NCBI GenBank assembly: GCA_963931865.1 | Contig: OZ007506.1 | Location: forward strand, 20,134,100 to 20,198,099 | DNA length: 64,000 bases | Direction: 5' to 3' | DNA from: Axinella damicornis | Lineage: Eukaryota; Porifera; Demospongiae; Axinellida; Axinellidae | Part shown: positions 45,478 to 56,024 of the stretch, in pieces | Numbering within the stretch: the stretch's first letter is position 1 | How the letters are laid out: every line of letters begins with the position of its first letter | Notes under the pieces: model-generated | Told to the model about the DNA's origin: nothing | Databases searched by the model: none | Seen by the model: only the letters and a program-made list of their open reading frames with translations | Made by a program: the position numbers and the translations under genes

Positions 45478-45762
45478 CAAGTAATAAAAAACATTAAATA
45501 TGTAACAGGATGTAGGGATACCAGAACGACAAAAAGTAAGGAAACAAGAGAGGGATGCATATGGTCGAACATAACAGTGATGTATACAACCCCCCCTACA
45601 GAGATCTTCTTCCATACATGGTGTATAATGAAAAAGATATGTAGGGGGGACTGTATACATCACTGTTATGTTCGACCATATGCATCCCTCCCTTGTTTCC
45701 TTACTTTTTGTCGTTCTGGTATCCCTACATCCTGTTACATTTTTAATGTTTTTTATTACTTG
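45478..45762. mobile_element. 285-bp hairpin element
   Basis: Arms of about 115 bp, starting CAAGTAATAAAAAACATTAA and ending in the reverse complement, with ATGGTCGAACATAACAGTGA near the tip. No coding content. Confidence 0.88.
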
Positions 45763-45843
45763 TTCATGTAAAAAAATTTAGCAGCAGGTGCATATTGAAG
45801 TTTGCTGTCACAGAGCAGAAGTCACTGTGACCTCACAGGCACC

Positions 45844-46433
45844 TAGTCTCGTTCCCAGACCCCCCTCGGAAAAATCGAGAAAGGGTCTGGCAACACGTAC
45901 GGCAACGCGGTGTCCGCGCGGGCTATATACCCGCGCCAATCAGATTGCAGAATTCAGCTACGTCACGTTCAATCGCGGATGTGCAAACTCATCGGTATAC
46001 AGTGACCATCATGGCGATCAGTTGACAAGGCTGTTGAAGTTCCTGAGGGAGAATAAGGTATGGAACGTTGATACCGAAGCATTTAGGGGCAATAGAAGCT
46101 TTCATTTCTGTATTTGTGTGCTTACCAGTCGGCTACGGCAAAAACTCGTTAATACTGTTAGCTTCCCGTCGTAATTCGACTGTTTTGTACTGTGCAGCTC
46201 TCCGCTCTCGGGGTAGTAGCGTAGAACGGCTTGGTACAGTGTCTGACATGTTCAAGCTAGACTTAGTACTGTACATGCAGCTATTTAGTGGCGCACAACT
46301 CCAATTATTACCTCGAGTGTAAACATTCACACGTGATTGTGTAACTGATTGAATTCCTCTTGGACGCGGCATTGCCATACGTGTTACCAGACCCTTTCTC
46401 GATTTTTCCGAGGGGGGTCTGGGAACGAGACTA
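45844..46433. mobile_element. TAGTCTCG-family element, 590 bp
   Basis: Ends TAGTCTCGTTCCCAGACC and the reverse complement, with arms of about 50 bp containing CTCGGAAAAATCGAGAAAGG. A perfect 9-bp duplication ACAGGCACC flanks it (45835-45843 and 46434-46442). The interior is not recognisable as a transposase. It is a variant of the TAGCCTCG family. Confidence 0.92.
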
Positions 46434-46442
46434 ACAGGCACC

Positions 46443-46924
46443 TAGGTCCTTGCCTACACTTCCAACATTGGCTGAAGGTCCAGGCATCTCAAATCAACCC
46501 TTCCCTGGATGGATGACAAAGCCAGCTCTGAGCTCTCCAGCTCCCTGTCTGAAGGAAGACCTCGTTTGATTACGATTCCCGTGCTGTTTCTAATTCAGCG
46601 ATCTTGAGTAATATTTACATATCGTTGCTAAGTGATCGCGCATGCGTACAAACGAGAAAATGGCGTGACAAAAGAAGCCATAGTTATTGAGTGGGCAGCT
46701 GCAGCCGCCCTGTACACGCAATACATGCCAATACAAAAAAAAAATCTCAAAATCTCAGAAACGGTACACTTATAAGCCTTTATAACCACATACCGTTCAT
46801 CTTCGAGTGTTTTCATGACCAACAAGACTCCTCGCGTCGCGAAAACCCGTCGCGAAAGTACCACACCACGTCGTATCCCTACATAGACTCTGTGATAAAT
46901 AATATAAATAATGTTTGAGTACTA
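46443..46924. other. Unassigned DNA within the 2-kb insertion
   Basis: Contains a GCGCATGCGTAC palindrome near 46639, an NRF1-like site often seen in CpG promoters, but no exon I can assign. Confidence 0.4.
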
Positions 46925-47245
46925 GGATTGGCCTACAGAGATTCTGACTACACCGCCGTGAACGCTATCATGTACTAACCTGAACGTAAAAAGTTGGTGC
47001 TGAAACTCACCTTGGTGGTGGAGATATGAGCGCTTTTGTCTCGCCGTTGGCCGCCATTGCTCGAGCGCTCTCTCCCACTTCCGGTGGCAGTACCGTTCGT
47101 AGGAAAGGCACACGAAGATTCTGACCACACGGCCGTGATCGCTGTCGTTCGCCGACGCTTACATGCCAAAACTCACCGTGCTGGCTAAGTTGTGAGTGCT
47201 GTAATAACATCTTGTCTTCCTTTTGGTCGCCATTGCTCGCGATCG
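46925..47245. repeat. Degenerate tandem repeats of ~170 bp
   Basis: AGATTCTGAC(T/C)ACAC(C/G)GCCGTGA and the CACCTTGGTGGTGGAGATATGA block each recur in diverged form, giving about two units. The second block is related to the dispersed ACCTTGGTGGT repeat found elsewhere in the window. Confidence 0.6.
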
Positions 47246-47498
47246 ACTTGAGCGTGGTTGCCACGTGGCATGTGCGTTAATTGGAACGTATTGCAATACT
47301 TGCGCTACGGCAGTTCGCAACGCGGCTACTTTATGAATGGTACTTGAGAGCACTCTAAATAATTTCTGATCTTCCCTGTATATAGCTATCATGGTGATGT
47401 GTGATAATGGAAACGAACTGTCACACTTAGCTTGTGCTACCGTTTAACCGCAGCTACCAGGAGTGCGGTTGCCCCTCGAATAAGTATGGAGAAATTAT

Positions 47499-48408
47499 TA
47501 ATCCACTAAATGCAAGGGGTCAACCCATGAAGCATGAATACAATTTGAATCATCCATTCTGCAGTGAATAAATGGATGCATGAATGCCATTATCCATGAT
47601 TATCAAAATATGTTTTGTCCTATCCTTTTTTTCTGTTTTTTGTTGTTGTTATAACCGCTAAGGTTCGGTTGTAGGTTTGCATGGAGAAAATGACATCATT
47701 ATTTTTTAAGGAAGCATGAATTGCTACAAGAAACATGTTGAGATGAACTATGGATATCATAACAATACTTCTTTGCGAAACCAGTACCTGACTGAGACAC
47801 CATAACAAAAAAAGAGGTGGGTGTATAATAATATATGGGAGAAGACTCAAGTTATTTAGTCATGACTCACAACACAGACATGCAACCTCTGCTGTTAAAG
47901 CTTAAGATATTGGTCCGGCAGGAAGTGCATACTTTAAGTATAGGTAATGGACACACCTTCGCATTCAGCACCTGAACTGGCCCTAACCCATCGCCCTACT
48001 TCCTGCTGGACCAATAACACCACTTCGTGAAGCTTACAATAATTGTGGCATGCATATGGCATCCCACATTCGAAAAGCAGTTTGTTCTCTTCATTCCATT
48101 TCTTTTCCGCTTAACAATATGCACCATCATAGACTTAACGGGGACATGGTTAAAATTACTATACGAAGTGCAGATCGCTGGACTGTTTTAATAAGTCAAA
48201 GGTTCCATGATGCGCATCACATAGTAATTATGCACTGAATTTAAATATTCACGACATCACCTCGATATCGAATTTGAATGTTCCATGGCCTCATTATTGA
48301 ATTGTATTCATGCTTCCATGGATTGAACCCTTACCTTTAGTGGATTAATTGCAAGTGACTTAAACATTCCCCACTATAAGAGAATAGGGCATATCATACA
48401 TGGGCTGT
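47499..48408. other. Unit 2 foldback interior, no gene
   Basis: Matches 31461-32706 of unit 1, less one arm of the small palindrome and a 300-bp block. It ends in GGGCTGTTTAA, the target of the TTAA elements. Confidence 0.6.
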
Positions 48409-48412
48409 TTAA

Positions 48413-49013
48413 CCCTTTAAGCCCCATTGACGTCTATAGGCGTCATTTTGACCCTATGCACTCATAGGGCTTCTCGTCAGCCCAAAAAGAGACCAAAAAG
48501 TCTTCGGAGGGCCTAGGGACAATTTTGAGGGACGAACCCCAAAATTTGGTCAGATTTCGGCGCGCCCTCCCCACTAAACGAAAGGCAGGGGGGTTTCGAA
48601 AGGGGGGGCGGGGGCCCCCCCTTCGACTGTCGTGGGCGGTTTTTGATTTTAATGAGATTCATTGGCCCGAGGATTTTTGATTCTAATGATATTCATAGAC
48701 CCCACCCAGGGCCTCAAGAAAACATGCAAATTGGTGGTGTAAGGTGTGCCATCAGTCAGATCTGGCCCAAGTTTAGGGAAATGCTGGGCGAAAATCCGGC
48801 TGACATCCACATTTGACCTCCGATTGCTGGCCTTGTGGGGGGTCATGAATATCATTAACGGTATTGCCAGAGGGGTCTCTCCATGTGTGCGGGCCCCACC
48901 AAGTTTGGCCGCTGAGGAGCGTATGCTGTGGGAGAGGAGTACCTACGAAAGTGGTGTGCGCTGAATGCATGAAAATGTGTTGTCTTGGTGGGAAGAATTC
49001 GGTGGTTAAAGGG
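48413..49013. mobile_element. TTAA-type element, copy A, 601 bp
   Basis: Starts CCCTTTAAGCCCC and ends GTTAAAGGG, with TTAA on both sides (48409-48412 and 49014-49017). The TTAA target and CCCTTT start match piggyBac-like non-autonomous elements. No transposase. As far as I can read, it is identical to copy B. Confidence 0.9.
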
Positions 49014-49017
49014 TTAA

Positions 49018-49131
49018 TATGTGCATGGACGATCAATGAATCTCATTAAAAATCGGCAAACCATCCCAAACTGGCACACAGTGCAAGTCTAGGCCGTTTT
49101 GAGGGCGAATTCTCACCAACTATGAATCTCA
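49018..49131. other. 114-bp spacer between two identical TTAA elements
   Basis: Contains ATGAATCTCATTAAAAATCGG, an inverted relative of a segment inside the flanking elements. Unit 1 lacks both elements and the spacer: it reads CTGTTTAAGTCTGACTTAAA at 32700. Confidence 0.8.
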
Positions 49132-49135
49132 TTAA

Positions 49136-49736
49136 CCCTTTAAGCCCCATTGACGTCTATAGGCGTCATTTTGACCCTATGCACTCATAGGGCTTCTCGT
49201 CAGCCCAAAAAGAGACCAAAAAGTCTTCGGAGGGCCTAGGGACAATTTTGAGGGACGAACCCCAAAATTTGGTCAGATTTCGGCGCGCCCTCCCCACTAA
49301 ACGAAAGGCAGGGGGGTTTCGAAAGGGGGGGCGGGGGCCCCCCCTTCGACTGTCGTGGGCGGTTTTTGATTTTAATGAGATTCATTGGCCCGAGGATTTT
49401 TGATTCTAATGATATTCATAGACCCCACCCAGGGCCTCAAGAAAACATGCAAATTGGTGGTGTAAGGTGTGCCATCAGTCAGATCTGGCCCAAGTTTAGG
49501 GAAATGCTGGGCGAAAATCCGGCTGACATCCACATTTGACCTCCGATTGCTGGCCTTGTGGGGGGTCATGAATATCATTAACGGTATTGCCAGAGGGGTC
49601 TCTCCATGTGTGCGGGCCCCACCAAGTTTGGCCGCTGAGGAGCGTATGCTGTGGGAGAGGAGTACCTACGAAAGTGGTGTGCGCTGAATGCATGAAAATG
49701 TGTTGTCTTGGTGGGAAGAATTCGGTGGTTAAAGGG
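49136..49736. mobile_element. TTAA-type element, copy B, 601 bp
   Basis: Same length, orientation and apparently same sequence as copy A, flanked by TTAA at 49132-49135 and 49737-49740. Confidence 0.9.
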
Positions 49737-49897
49737 TTAAGTCTGACTTAAATGTTCCCCATGCATGTGTTACACGTGGGACAAGTGACTTAAATGTTCC
49801 CCATGCATGTGTTACACGTGGGACAAGTGACTTAAACGTTCCCCATGGCATGTGTTACACATGACCTATGTGTTACATGTGGGAAATATTGTAGGAC

Positions 49898-50327
49898 CAT
49901 GTTTTAACCAGGCTGTGGTCACCTCAATTGCATCTCAGTGCCTCCTTGCATGGTGATCAAGGAATGAGCACACAAGTGCAGCCTACTTTGATCCTATTAG
50001 TAGCTATAGGATAGGAAAACCTAGTCGGCCAGTTGAGATAACCATAGGTCCGATCAAGTTTCTTAGTTCCAGGACACCGTAGGAATGAGAAGTGTATGCA
50101 GCTGCATACATGCACTTCCAAACAATGTGCATTCAAGCAGACCATTTACACTTCTTGACCATGCACTATAGGTCCTCCAGGAGACATGCATATGGGTAAA
50201 CAATCAAGCTAAGTCACGTACCTATAATTACAAAATGTTAGAAGTGAAGCAACACAACGTTTGTGGTTGTGGGTACATTCTTTGATCACCACATGTAGTG
50301 GAGGAGGCTGACCGGAGCTAGGTTAAA
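49898..50327. mobile_element. GTTTTAACCAG inverted-repeat element, unit 2 copy
   Basis: Both ends are kept (GTTTTAACCAGGCTGTGGTC and GCTAGGTTAAAAC). The family also occurs at 20872-21131. Confidence 0.75.
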
Positions 50328-50937
50328 ACAACCCTTTTCATGCATGCATGCATACGCACATTGTGTGAAGCAGTGTGTTCATCCATACTTGTCTTTAGCT
50401 GTATATGGGATAGCATTTTGCCTTCAATATTCATCCAGCTAGGTAATTGGCTGCAGCTAGAGCACAGTCGTGGCAGCACAGTCACACGCACTGAACTTTG
50501 CCGATTCACGGATGCATGTGCATTTTCTGTCTGTATAATTTGAGTTCTATATCTCAGCCATTTTGTAGGTACCTGTGGTATCTACTGCAAGCAAATCAAA
50601 TTAATGCGATAATGATTGTATTGAATTCTCAATGCCATTGAGCACGGATGACATAAGTGAGTGCATGCATCTCAGTAGAAAGACCATGTTGTTTTAATTG
50701 AGCACTAGCAAAATTCTAAGGTCACGTATGCGGCTAAAAATGGAGCGGGGACGGCCTGGAAACGAGGCTGCATGTTTGTAAAGCTTTACAAGGGGACACT
50801 TTATAACTATGCTTTTGAGACAAGCATTCAAGTGGCTCGGGAGTCGGATGAGTCATTCTGTAGTAAGTAGCTGTGGCATGGTACTACGATTGCACTACTC
50901 TACCACCTACCTATAAACTGTCACATTAGCCTTCAGT
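50328..50937. other. Unit 2-specific sequence before the minisatellite
   Basis: Unit 1 passes directly from the inverted-repeat element to the minisatellite, so these ~600 bp are extra in unit 2 or deleted in unit 1. Includes the dispersed GTATATGGGATAGCATTTTG segment near 50400 and a lone GGCCTGGAAACGAGGCT end near 50753. Confidence 0.6.
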
Positions 50938-52640
50938 AACCAGCTCTGCACCCAGCAACCAGCTCTGCACCCAGCAACCAGCCCTGTGTGCAGCAACCAG
51001 CTCTGCACCCAGCAACCAGCTCTGCACCCAGCAACCAGCTCTGCACCCAGCAACCAGCTCTGCACACAGCAGCCATGCAGCTCTGCACCCAGCACAAAAG
51101 CCCTGCACCCAGCAACCAGCTCTGCAGAGTCTGCACCCAGCAACCAGCTCTGCACCCAGCAACAAGCCCTGCACACAGCAGCCAGCTCTGCACCCAGCAA
51201 CAAGCCCTGCACCCAGCAACCAGCCCTGCATCCAGCAACAAGCCCTGCACCCAGCAACCAGCTCTGCACCCAGCAACCAGCTCTGCACCCAGCAACCAGC
51301 CCTGTGCACAGCAGCCAGCTCTGCACCCAGCAACCAGCTCTGCACCCAGCAACAAGCCCTGCACCCAGCAACCAGCCCTGCATCCAGCAACAAGCCCTGC
51401 ACCCAGCAACCAGCTCTGCACCCAGCAACAAGCCCTGCACCCAGCAACCAGCCCTGCATCCAGCAACCAGCTCTGCACCTAGCAACCAGCCCTGCATCCA
51501 GCAACCAGCTCTGCACCCAGCAACCAGCCGTGTGCAGCAACCAGCCTTGCACCCAGCAACCATGCAGCCCTGTGTGCAGCATCCAGATCTGCACCAGCAA
51601 CAAGCCCTGCACCCAGCAACCAGCCCTGCATCCAGCAACCAGCTCTGCACCCAGCAACCAGCCCTGCATCCAGCAACCAGCTCTGCACCCAGCAACCAGC
51701 CCTGCATCCAGCAACCAGCTCTGCACCCAGCAACCAGCCCTGCATCCAGCAACCATGCAGCTCTCCACCCAGCAACCAGCCCTGTGTGCAGCAACCAGCC
51801 CTGCACCCACCAACCAGCCCTGTGTGCAGCAACCAGCCCTGCACCCAGCCAGCCGTGTGCAGCAACCAGCCTTGCACCCAGCAACCATGCAGCCCGTGTG
51901 CAGCATCCAGATCTGCACCAGCAACCAGCCCTGTGTGCAGCAACCAGCCCTGCACCCAGCAACCAGCCCTGCATGTGTGCAGCAACCAGCCCTGCACCCA
52001 GCACTGTGTGCAGCAACCAGCCCTGCACCCAGCACTGTGTGCAGCAACCAGCCCTGCACCCAGCACTGTGTGCAGCAACCAGCCCTGCACCCAGCACTGT
52101 GTGCAGCAACCAGCCCTGCACCCAGCACTGTGTGCAGCAACCAGCCCTGCACCCAGCACTGTGTGCAGCAACCAGCCCTGCATCCAGCAACCAGTCCTGC
52201 ACCCAGCAACCAGCCCTGCACCCAGCAACCAGCCCTGCACCCAGCAACCAGCCTTGCACCTGCATGCAGCAATCAGCTCTGTGTGCAGCAACCAGCCTTG
52301 CACCCAGCAACCATGCAGCCCTGTGTGCAGCATCAAGATCTGCACCAGCAACCAGCCCTGCAGCAGTAACCAGCCGTGTACCAAGGAACCAGGCCTGCAT
52401 GCAGTGACCAGCTGTGTACCCAGCAACCAGCCCTGCATGCAGCAACCAGCCATGTACCCAGGAACCAGCCCATGACCAGTCGTGTACCGAGGAACCAGCC
52501 CTGCATGCATGCAGTGACCAGCTGTGTACCCAGCAAGCACCCTGTATACAGTGACTAGCAAGCTGTGTACCCAGGAACCAGGCCTGCATGCAGCACCCAG
52601 CAGCAACCAGCCCTGCATGCAGTGAGCAGCTGTGTACCCA
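50938..52640. repeat. 19-bp minisatellite, unit 2 (expanded to 1.7 kb)
   Basis: Same 19-bp unit as 33487-34230 with higher-order variants (CAGCTCTGCACC, CAGCCCTGTGTG, ACCATGCAGCCC). At least three plus-strand and three minus-strand frames stay open for hundreds of codons because of the period, not because of selection. Confidence 0.95.
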
Positions 52641-52646
52641 GCAAGC

Positions 52647-52689
52647 TAGCCACTTCCCAGGCGCCGTGTCGGGCCTGGGAATGAGGCTA
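52647..52689. mobile_element. TAGCC...GGCTA minimal element, unit 2 copy
   Basis: Duplicate of 34233-34275, including the CCAGCAAGC flanks. Confidence 0.85.
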
Positions 52690-53633
52690 CCAGCAAGCAC
52701 CCTTTATATGCAGTAACCACCTAGCAACTTGGTCTCATTCCCAGACCAAGTACAATGTTGGGTCTGGGAACAGGACTGGCAAGCACCTGCACTCAGATGC
52801 AGAATGAGATTCATGGTGGACAGCATTCCCCATCCTCATATACAGCCTCATTTATGGCATTCTAGTGTTTCCAAAAAAGTGCTGCACATTTTGGGGCGCA
52901 CTCTTATTTGCTGGATAAGCACTTCTTTTAAACACTTAGAATGCCATATTCATCAAGCATAATTACAGAGCTGTGGAATAGCAAATTGGGCCTACACCAG
53001 CGTCTTACATAATGAAGTAGGTGTGAAACTGTGAATGTGTACAAGGAGTTTTGTAAGGCTAGCGCTGCTAACTCAACAACACATGGAAACTAGGCTCCTT
53101 CAAGGTAGCCTCGTTCCCACTCCCGCACCCCTGCCAGCACACGTACCATGTGCTAACACAATTGCAATATCACTGCACGTCATAAAATATCAATGTTGTA
53201 CATAGAAAGTACAGAGGTGAATGAGTACCTCTAACAGGATGCATTTATGACTCTACATGGTACACAACCATAATTATGTACCTAATAGAATGCAGAATCC
53301 AAAGACTCCATCCCCTCCTTACATGGCCATCACACGTTCAAGGTGCTCTAGTGGTCTGCCAAGAAGCCAGAAACGCTCAGGACATGGGAAGCGGCTGCTC
53401 TGTTGAAGCTTGGGGATTGTCTCCTGGACAACCCCATCTAGGTTCCGGCCTTAGTTCTCACTCAACTACATACTTTTGTGACTGGTTGCAAAGCTACAAT
53501 GTTCCATCCAGGAAATCGTAATAATACTTATTGCAGTCATTGCGAAGCAATTGTGATGCTAGGGCAAACATTTGACTCCCATGCAGGTCAAATAGGGAGA
53601 GGTTGAAGACCGATGTCTGTTGGATCAGTCTGA
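52690..53633. other. Non-coding; matches 34276-34860 with an extra block
   Basis: About 330 bp (near 53099-53428) starting TAGCCTCGTTCCCACTCC are present only here. They begin with an end of the TAGCCTCG family but I see no matching other end. Confidence 0.5.
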
Positions 53634-54150
53634 ATTTAAATATCTCGGATTCTCGGTGTCATCATCGGTGAAAACCTCTCTTGGTCTAAGCAGGTGGCTG
53701 CAGTAGTGACAAGGCTGCATAAAATTGGAGTCATTTTTTTATCCGTGGTGCAACACAAATATTCTGTTAATACTGTATACAGCCTATGTCACCTTCAATA
53801 TTGTTCTTTCGTATAGGACCCCCCATTGCTAAAGGATCAACAGGCTTTCAGAAGTTTGCACTTAGGATGTGCTGCAAACGCTGGAGTGCATCATATGAAG
53901 AACTGCTTGAAAATACCAACCATCTGACTTTGAGCACTGAACGCGTTTAACAAACTATGTCACCTTTATAAATTCATAATTATCTCACCGTTTTTCCAAA
54001 CATCCTAGAAGAAATGCCATGCAGCTCCCCCATGCAATTACGAAATCGCCACCACCACTCCTTGCTTGTACCATACGCCAGAACTAACTACTCATGCATT
54101 TATACCTAGGTCTTGGAACAACCTACCTTCAAACATTGTCCAATGCACAA
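53634..54150 (+). pseudogene. LINE reverse-transcriptase C-terminal relic, unit 2
   Basis: Homologous to 34862-35395, more decayed (several small deletions). AYNSHAFIPRSW-like residues remain as PELTTHAFIPRSWNNLPSNI. Confidence 0.75.
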
Positions 54151-54376
54151 CATTTAAAAGACATCTACGGCAATTCTTATATCAACACTCCTCACCCATT
54201 TTACACTGTTGCAGTACTTATTTTTTTTTACTACCTTTTACATATGGAATGAATCCTTAAAACTATTAGCTTAAGAGCTATTTGGTTCATTTCATGTACT
54301 TTGTATGAATTTCATAGAATAAAAGGGTAACAACAATAAGAACTACAACAATACCAAATCAATTTTACTAAAGTTG

Positions 54377-54545
54377 GCTTACAATCCTGCAGGGTCTATG
54401 GGCAGGACTACTGTTTAAACTGACAATACCTCTCTCTGCTTACAATCCTGCAGGGTCTATGGGCAGGACTACTGTTTAAACTGACAATACCTCTCTCTGC
54501 TTACAATCCTGCAGGGCCTACGGGCAGGACTACTGACAATACCTC
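54377..54545. repeat. 61-bp tandem repeat, three copies
   Basis: The unit begins GCTTACAATCCTGCAGGGTC and ends in ACAATACCTCTCTCT; the third copy is shortened. Unit 1 has a single copy near 36208. Confidence 0.9.
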
Positions 54546-54845
54546 TGATCACATGCCAAACGTGCCTGTGAAAGAGTTCATCGGTGGCACATGACCCCAG
54601 AGGGACACTACTTCACACTGCGCAGTCATCTTGATGACCTGGAGTCCAACTCCCCCAGTATCACCTAGTCTGGAGACTGAGGATCGATTACCAGCCAGCT
54701 CTCAGATTAGCTTCGAACCCAGGGTACGAGGCTCATGAGGCTACTCTCAGATCAGAGCTAGCTGCTCATAATTTCAAGATCAACAGCACGTGCATGTGCA
54801 TGCAGAATCCCCGCCCCTTATCCCTAAACTATATATACTACTAGC

Positions 54846-54985
54846 CTAGCCTCGTTCCCATGGCCTCCACGCACAGCTTTTGTCGCTTGCAGTATGAAAA
54901 GCGCAGAGAAGGCCTGGAAGGGTTTCACACGTGATGCGTGCCGCCGCTGATGTCATGCATTCCGTTAATACTTACTCACATTATT
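54846..54985. mobile_element. One end of the long TAGCCTCG element, unit 2
   Basis: Counterpart of 36845-36985. Confidence 0.8.
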
Positions 54986-54989
54986 CAAC

Positions 54990-55580
54990 ATAAACCAAAT
55001 TCACACATGTTGGTTGAGTTCCAGGGCTCATTGCTCCAATCTAATGGGGTTGTCACAATACTTCCACATGTATTTACAAACCTCAGTCTTTGTTGTATCC
55101 AATGGTGCAGTCTCATGTCCATAGCATGTAGCATTCTTGAGATACGGCCATGCACCTGAATTAACCCACGCAAGCCAAACTCGTGAAATATGGTTGAGTT
55201 CAGGGGCTCATTGCTCCAAATCTAATGATACTTCCACATGTATTTACAAACCTCAGTCTTTGTTGTATCCAATGGTGCAAGTCTCATGTCCATTAACCAT
55301 AGCATCTAGCGGTCTTGAGATACGGCCACACGAATTCACCCACACAAGCCAAATTCATGAAATATGGTTGATTTCAGGGGCTCATAGCTCCAAAGCTGAT
55401 GGGGTTGTCATAATACTTCCACACATCTTTATAAACCTCCATCTTTTTGTATCCAGTGGTGCAAGTCTCGTATCCATAGCATGTAGCGTTCTCAAGATAT
55501 GGCAGCATGAATTCACCCACGCAAACCAAATTCATGAAACATGGTTGACTTCAGGGGCTAATAGCTCCAAATCTGATGAG
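54990..55580. repeat. ~165-bp tandem repeat, unit 2
   Basis: Counterpart of 36995-37520, with about three and a half copies. Confidence 0.85.
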
Positions 55581-56024
55581 TTGTGACCCCATGATGTGGC
55601 TATTTTCTGAAAGTGCAGAGATGGGGCTTTTATCTGGCGCAGGTCCGGTCATCATAGCACCCTGCGTTCTTGCACTACAGGCGCTTGAATCTGACCCATC
55701 TTGAGATGCTTCAAGCTATAGATCTACCCGACAAGTTTACAGCGTTCTCACACAAAGTTGGGAGCAGTCTCAACTGTCTTGCTAGCTAAATAGACTATTG
55801 ACCACCTGAGATACACATACCTCAAAGGATAAGTCGTTCGCATGAACACATCTTGGAACAGTCGGTGCCAAAATCTGCTTCTCGAAGCCGTCTGACTGTA
55901 CAGTCGACATGGCTATTTCGTAACACGGAAATCGCATAACTCCGAGTTCATAACGAATACTGCCGGAAGAGAATACGAACCTCCGTAAGCTTGCACTCCC
56001 TGCGAGCCTCTGATCTGAGCCAAG

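Larger units (their letters stand above)
45415..47476. mobile_element. 2062-bp composite insertion with a 22-bp flanking duplication
   Basis: The segment CGAATAAGTATGGAGAAATT plus AT (22 bp) stands on both sides (45393-45414 and 47477-47498) and once only in unit 1 (near 31439). The inserted DNA holds a 285-bp hairpin, a TAGTCTCG element, unassigned sequence and degenerate tandem repeats. A 22-bp duplication is unusually long for a DNA transposon. Confidence 0.85.

Noticed and set aside
50907..52700. Very long open frames (up to about 600 codons) on both strands over the 19-bp minisatellite, and the shorter set at 33377-34239
   Set aside because: The peptides are pure 19-residue repeats produced in every frame by the 19-bp period. 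No splice or start context, and the array length is not conserved between units.
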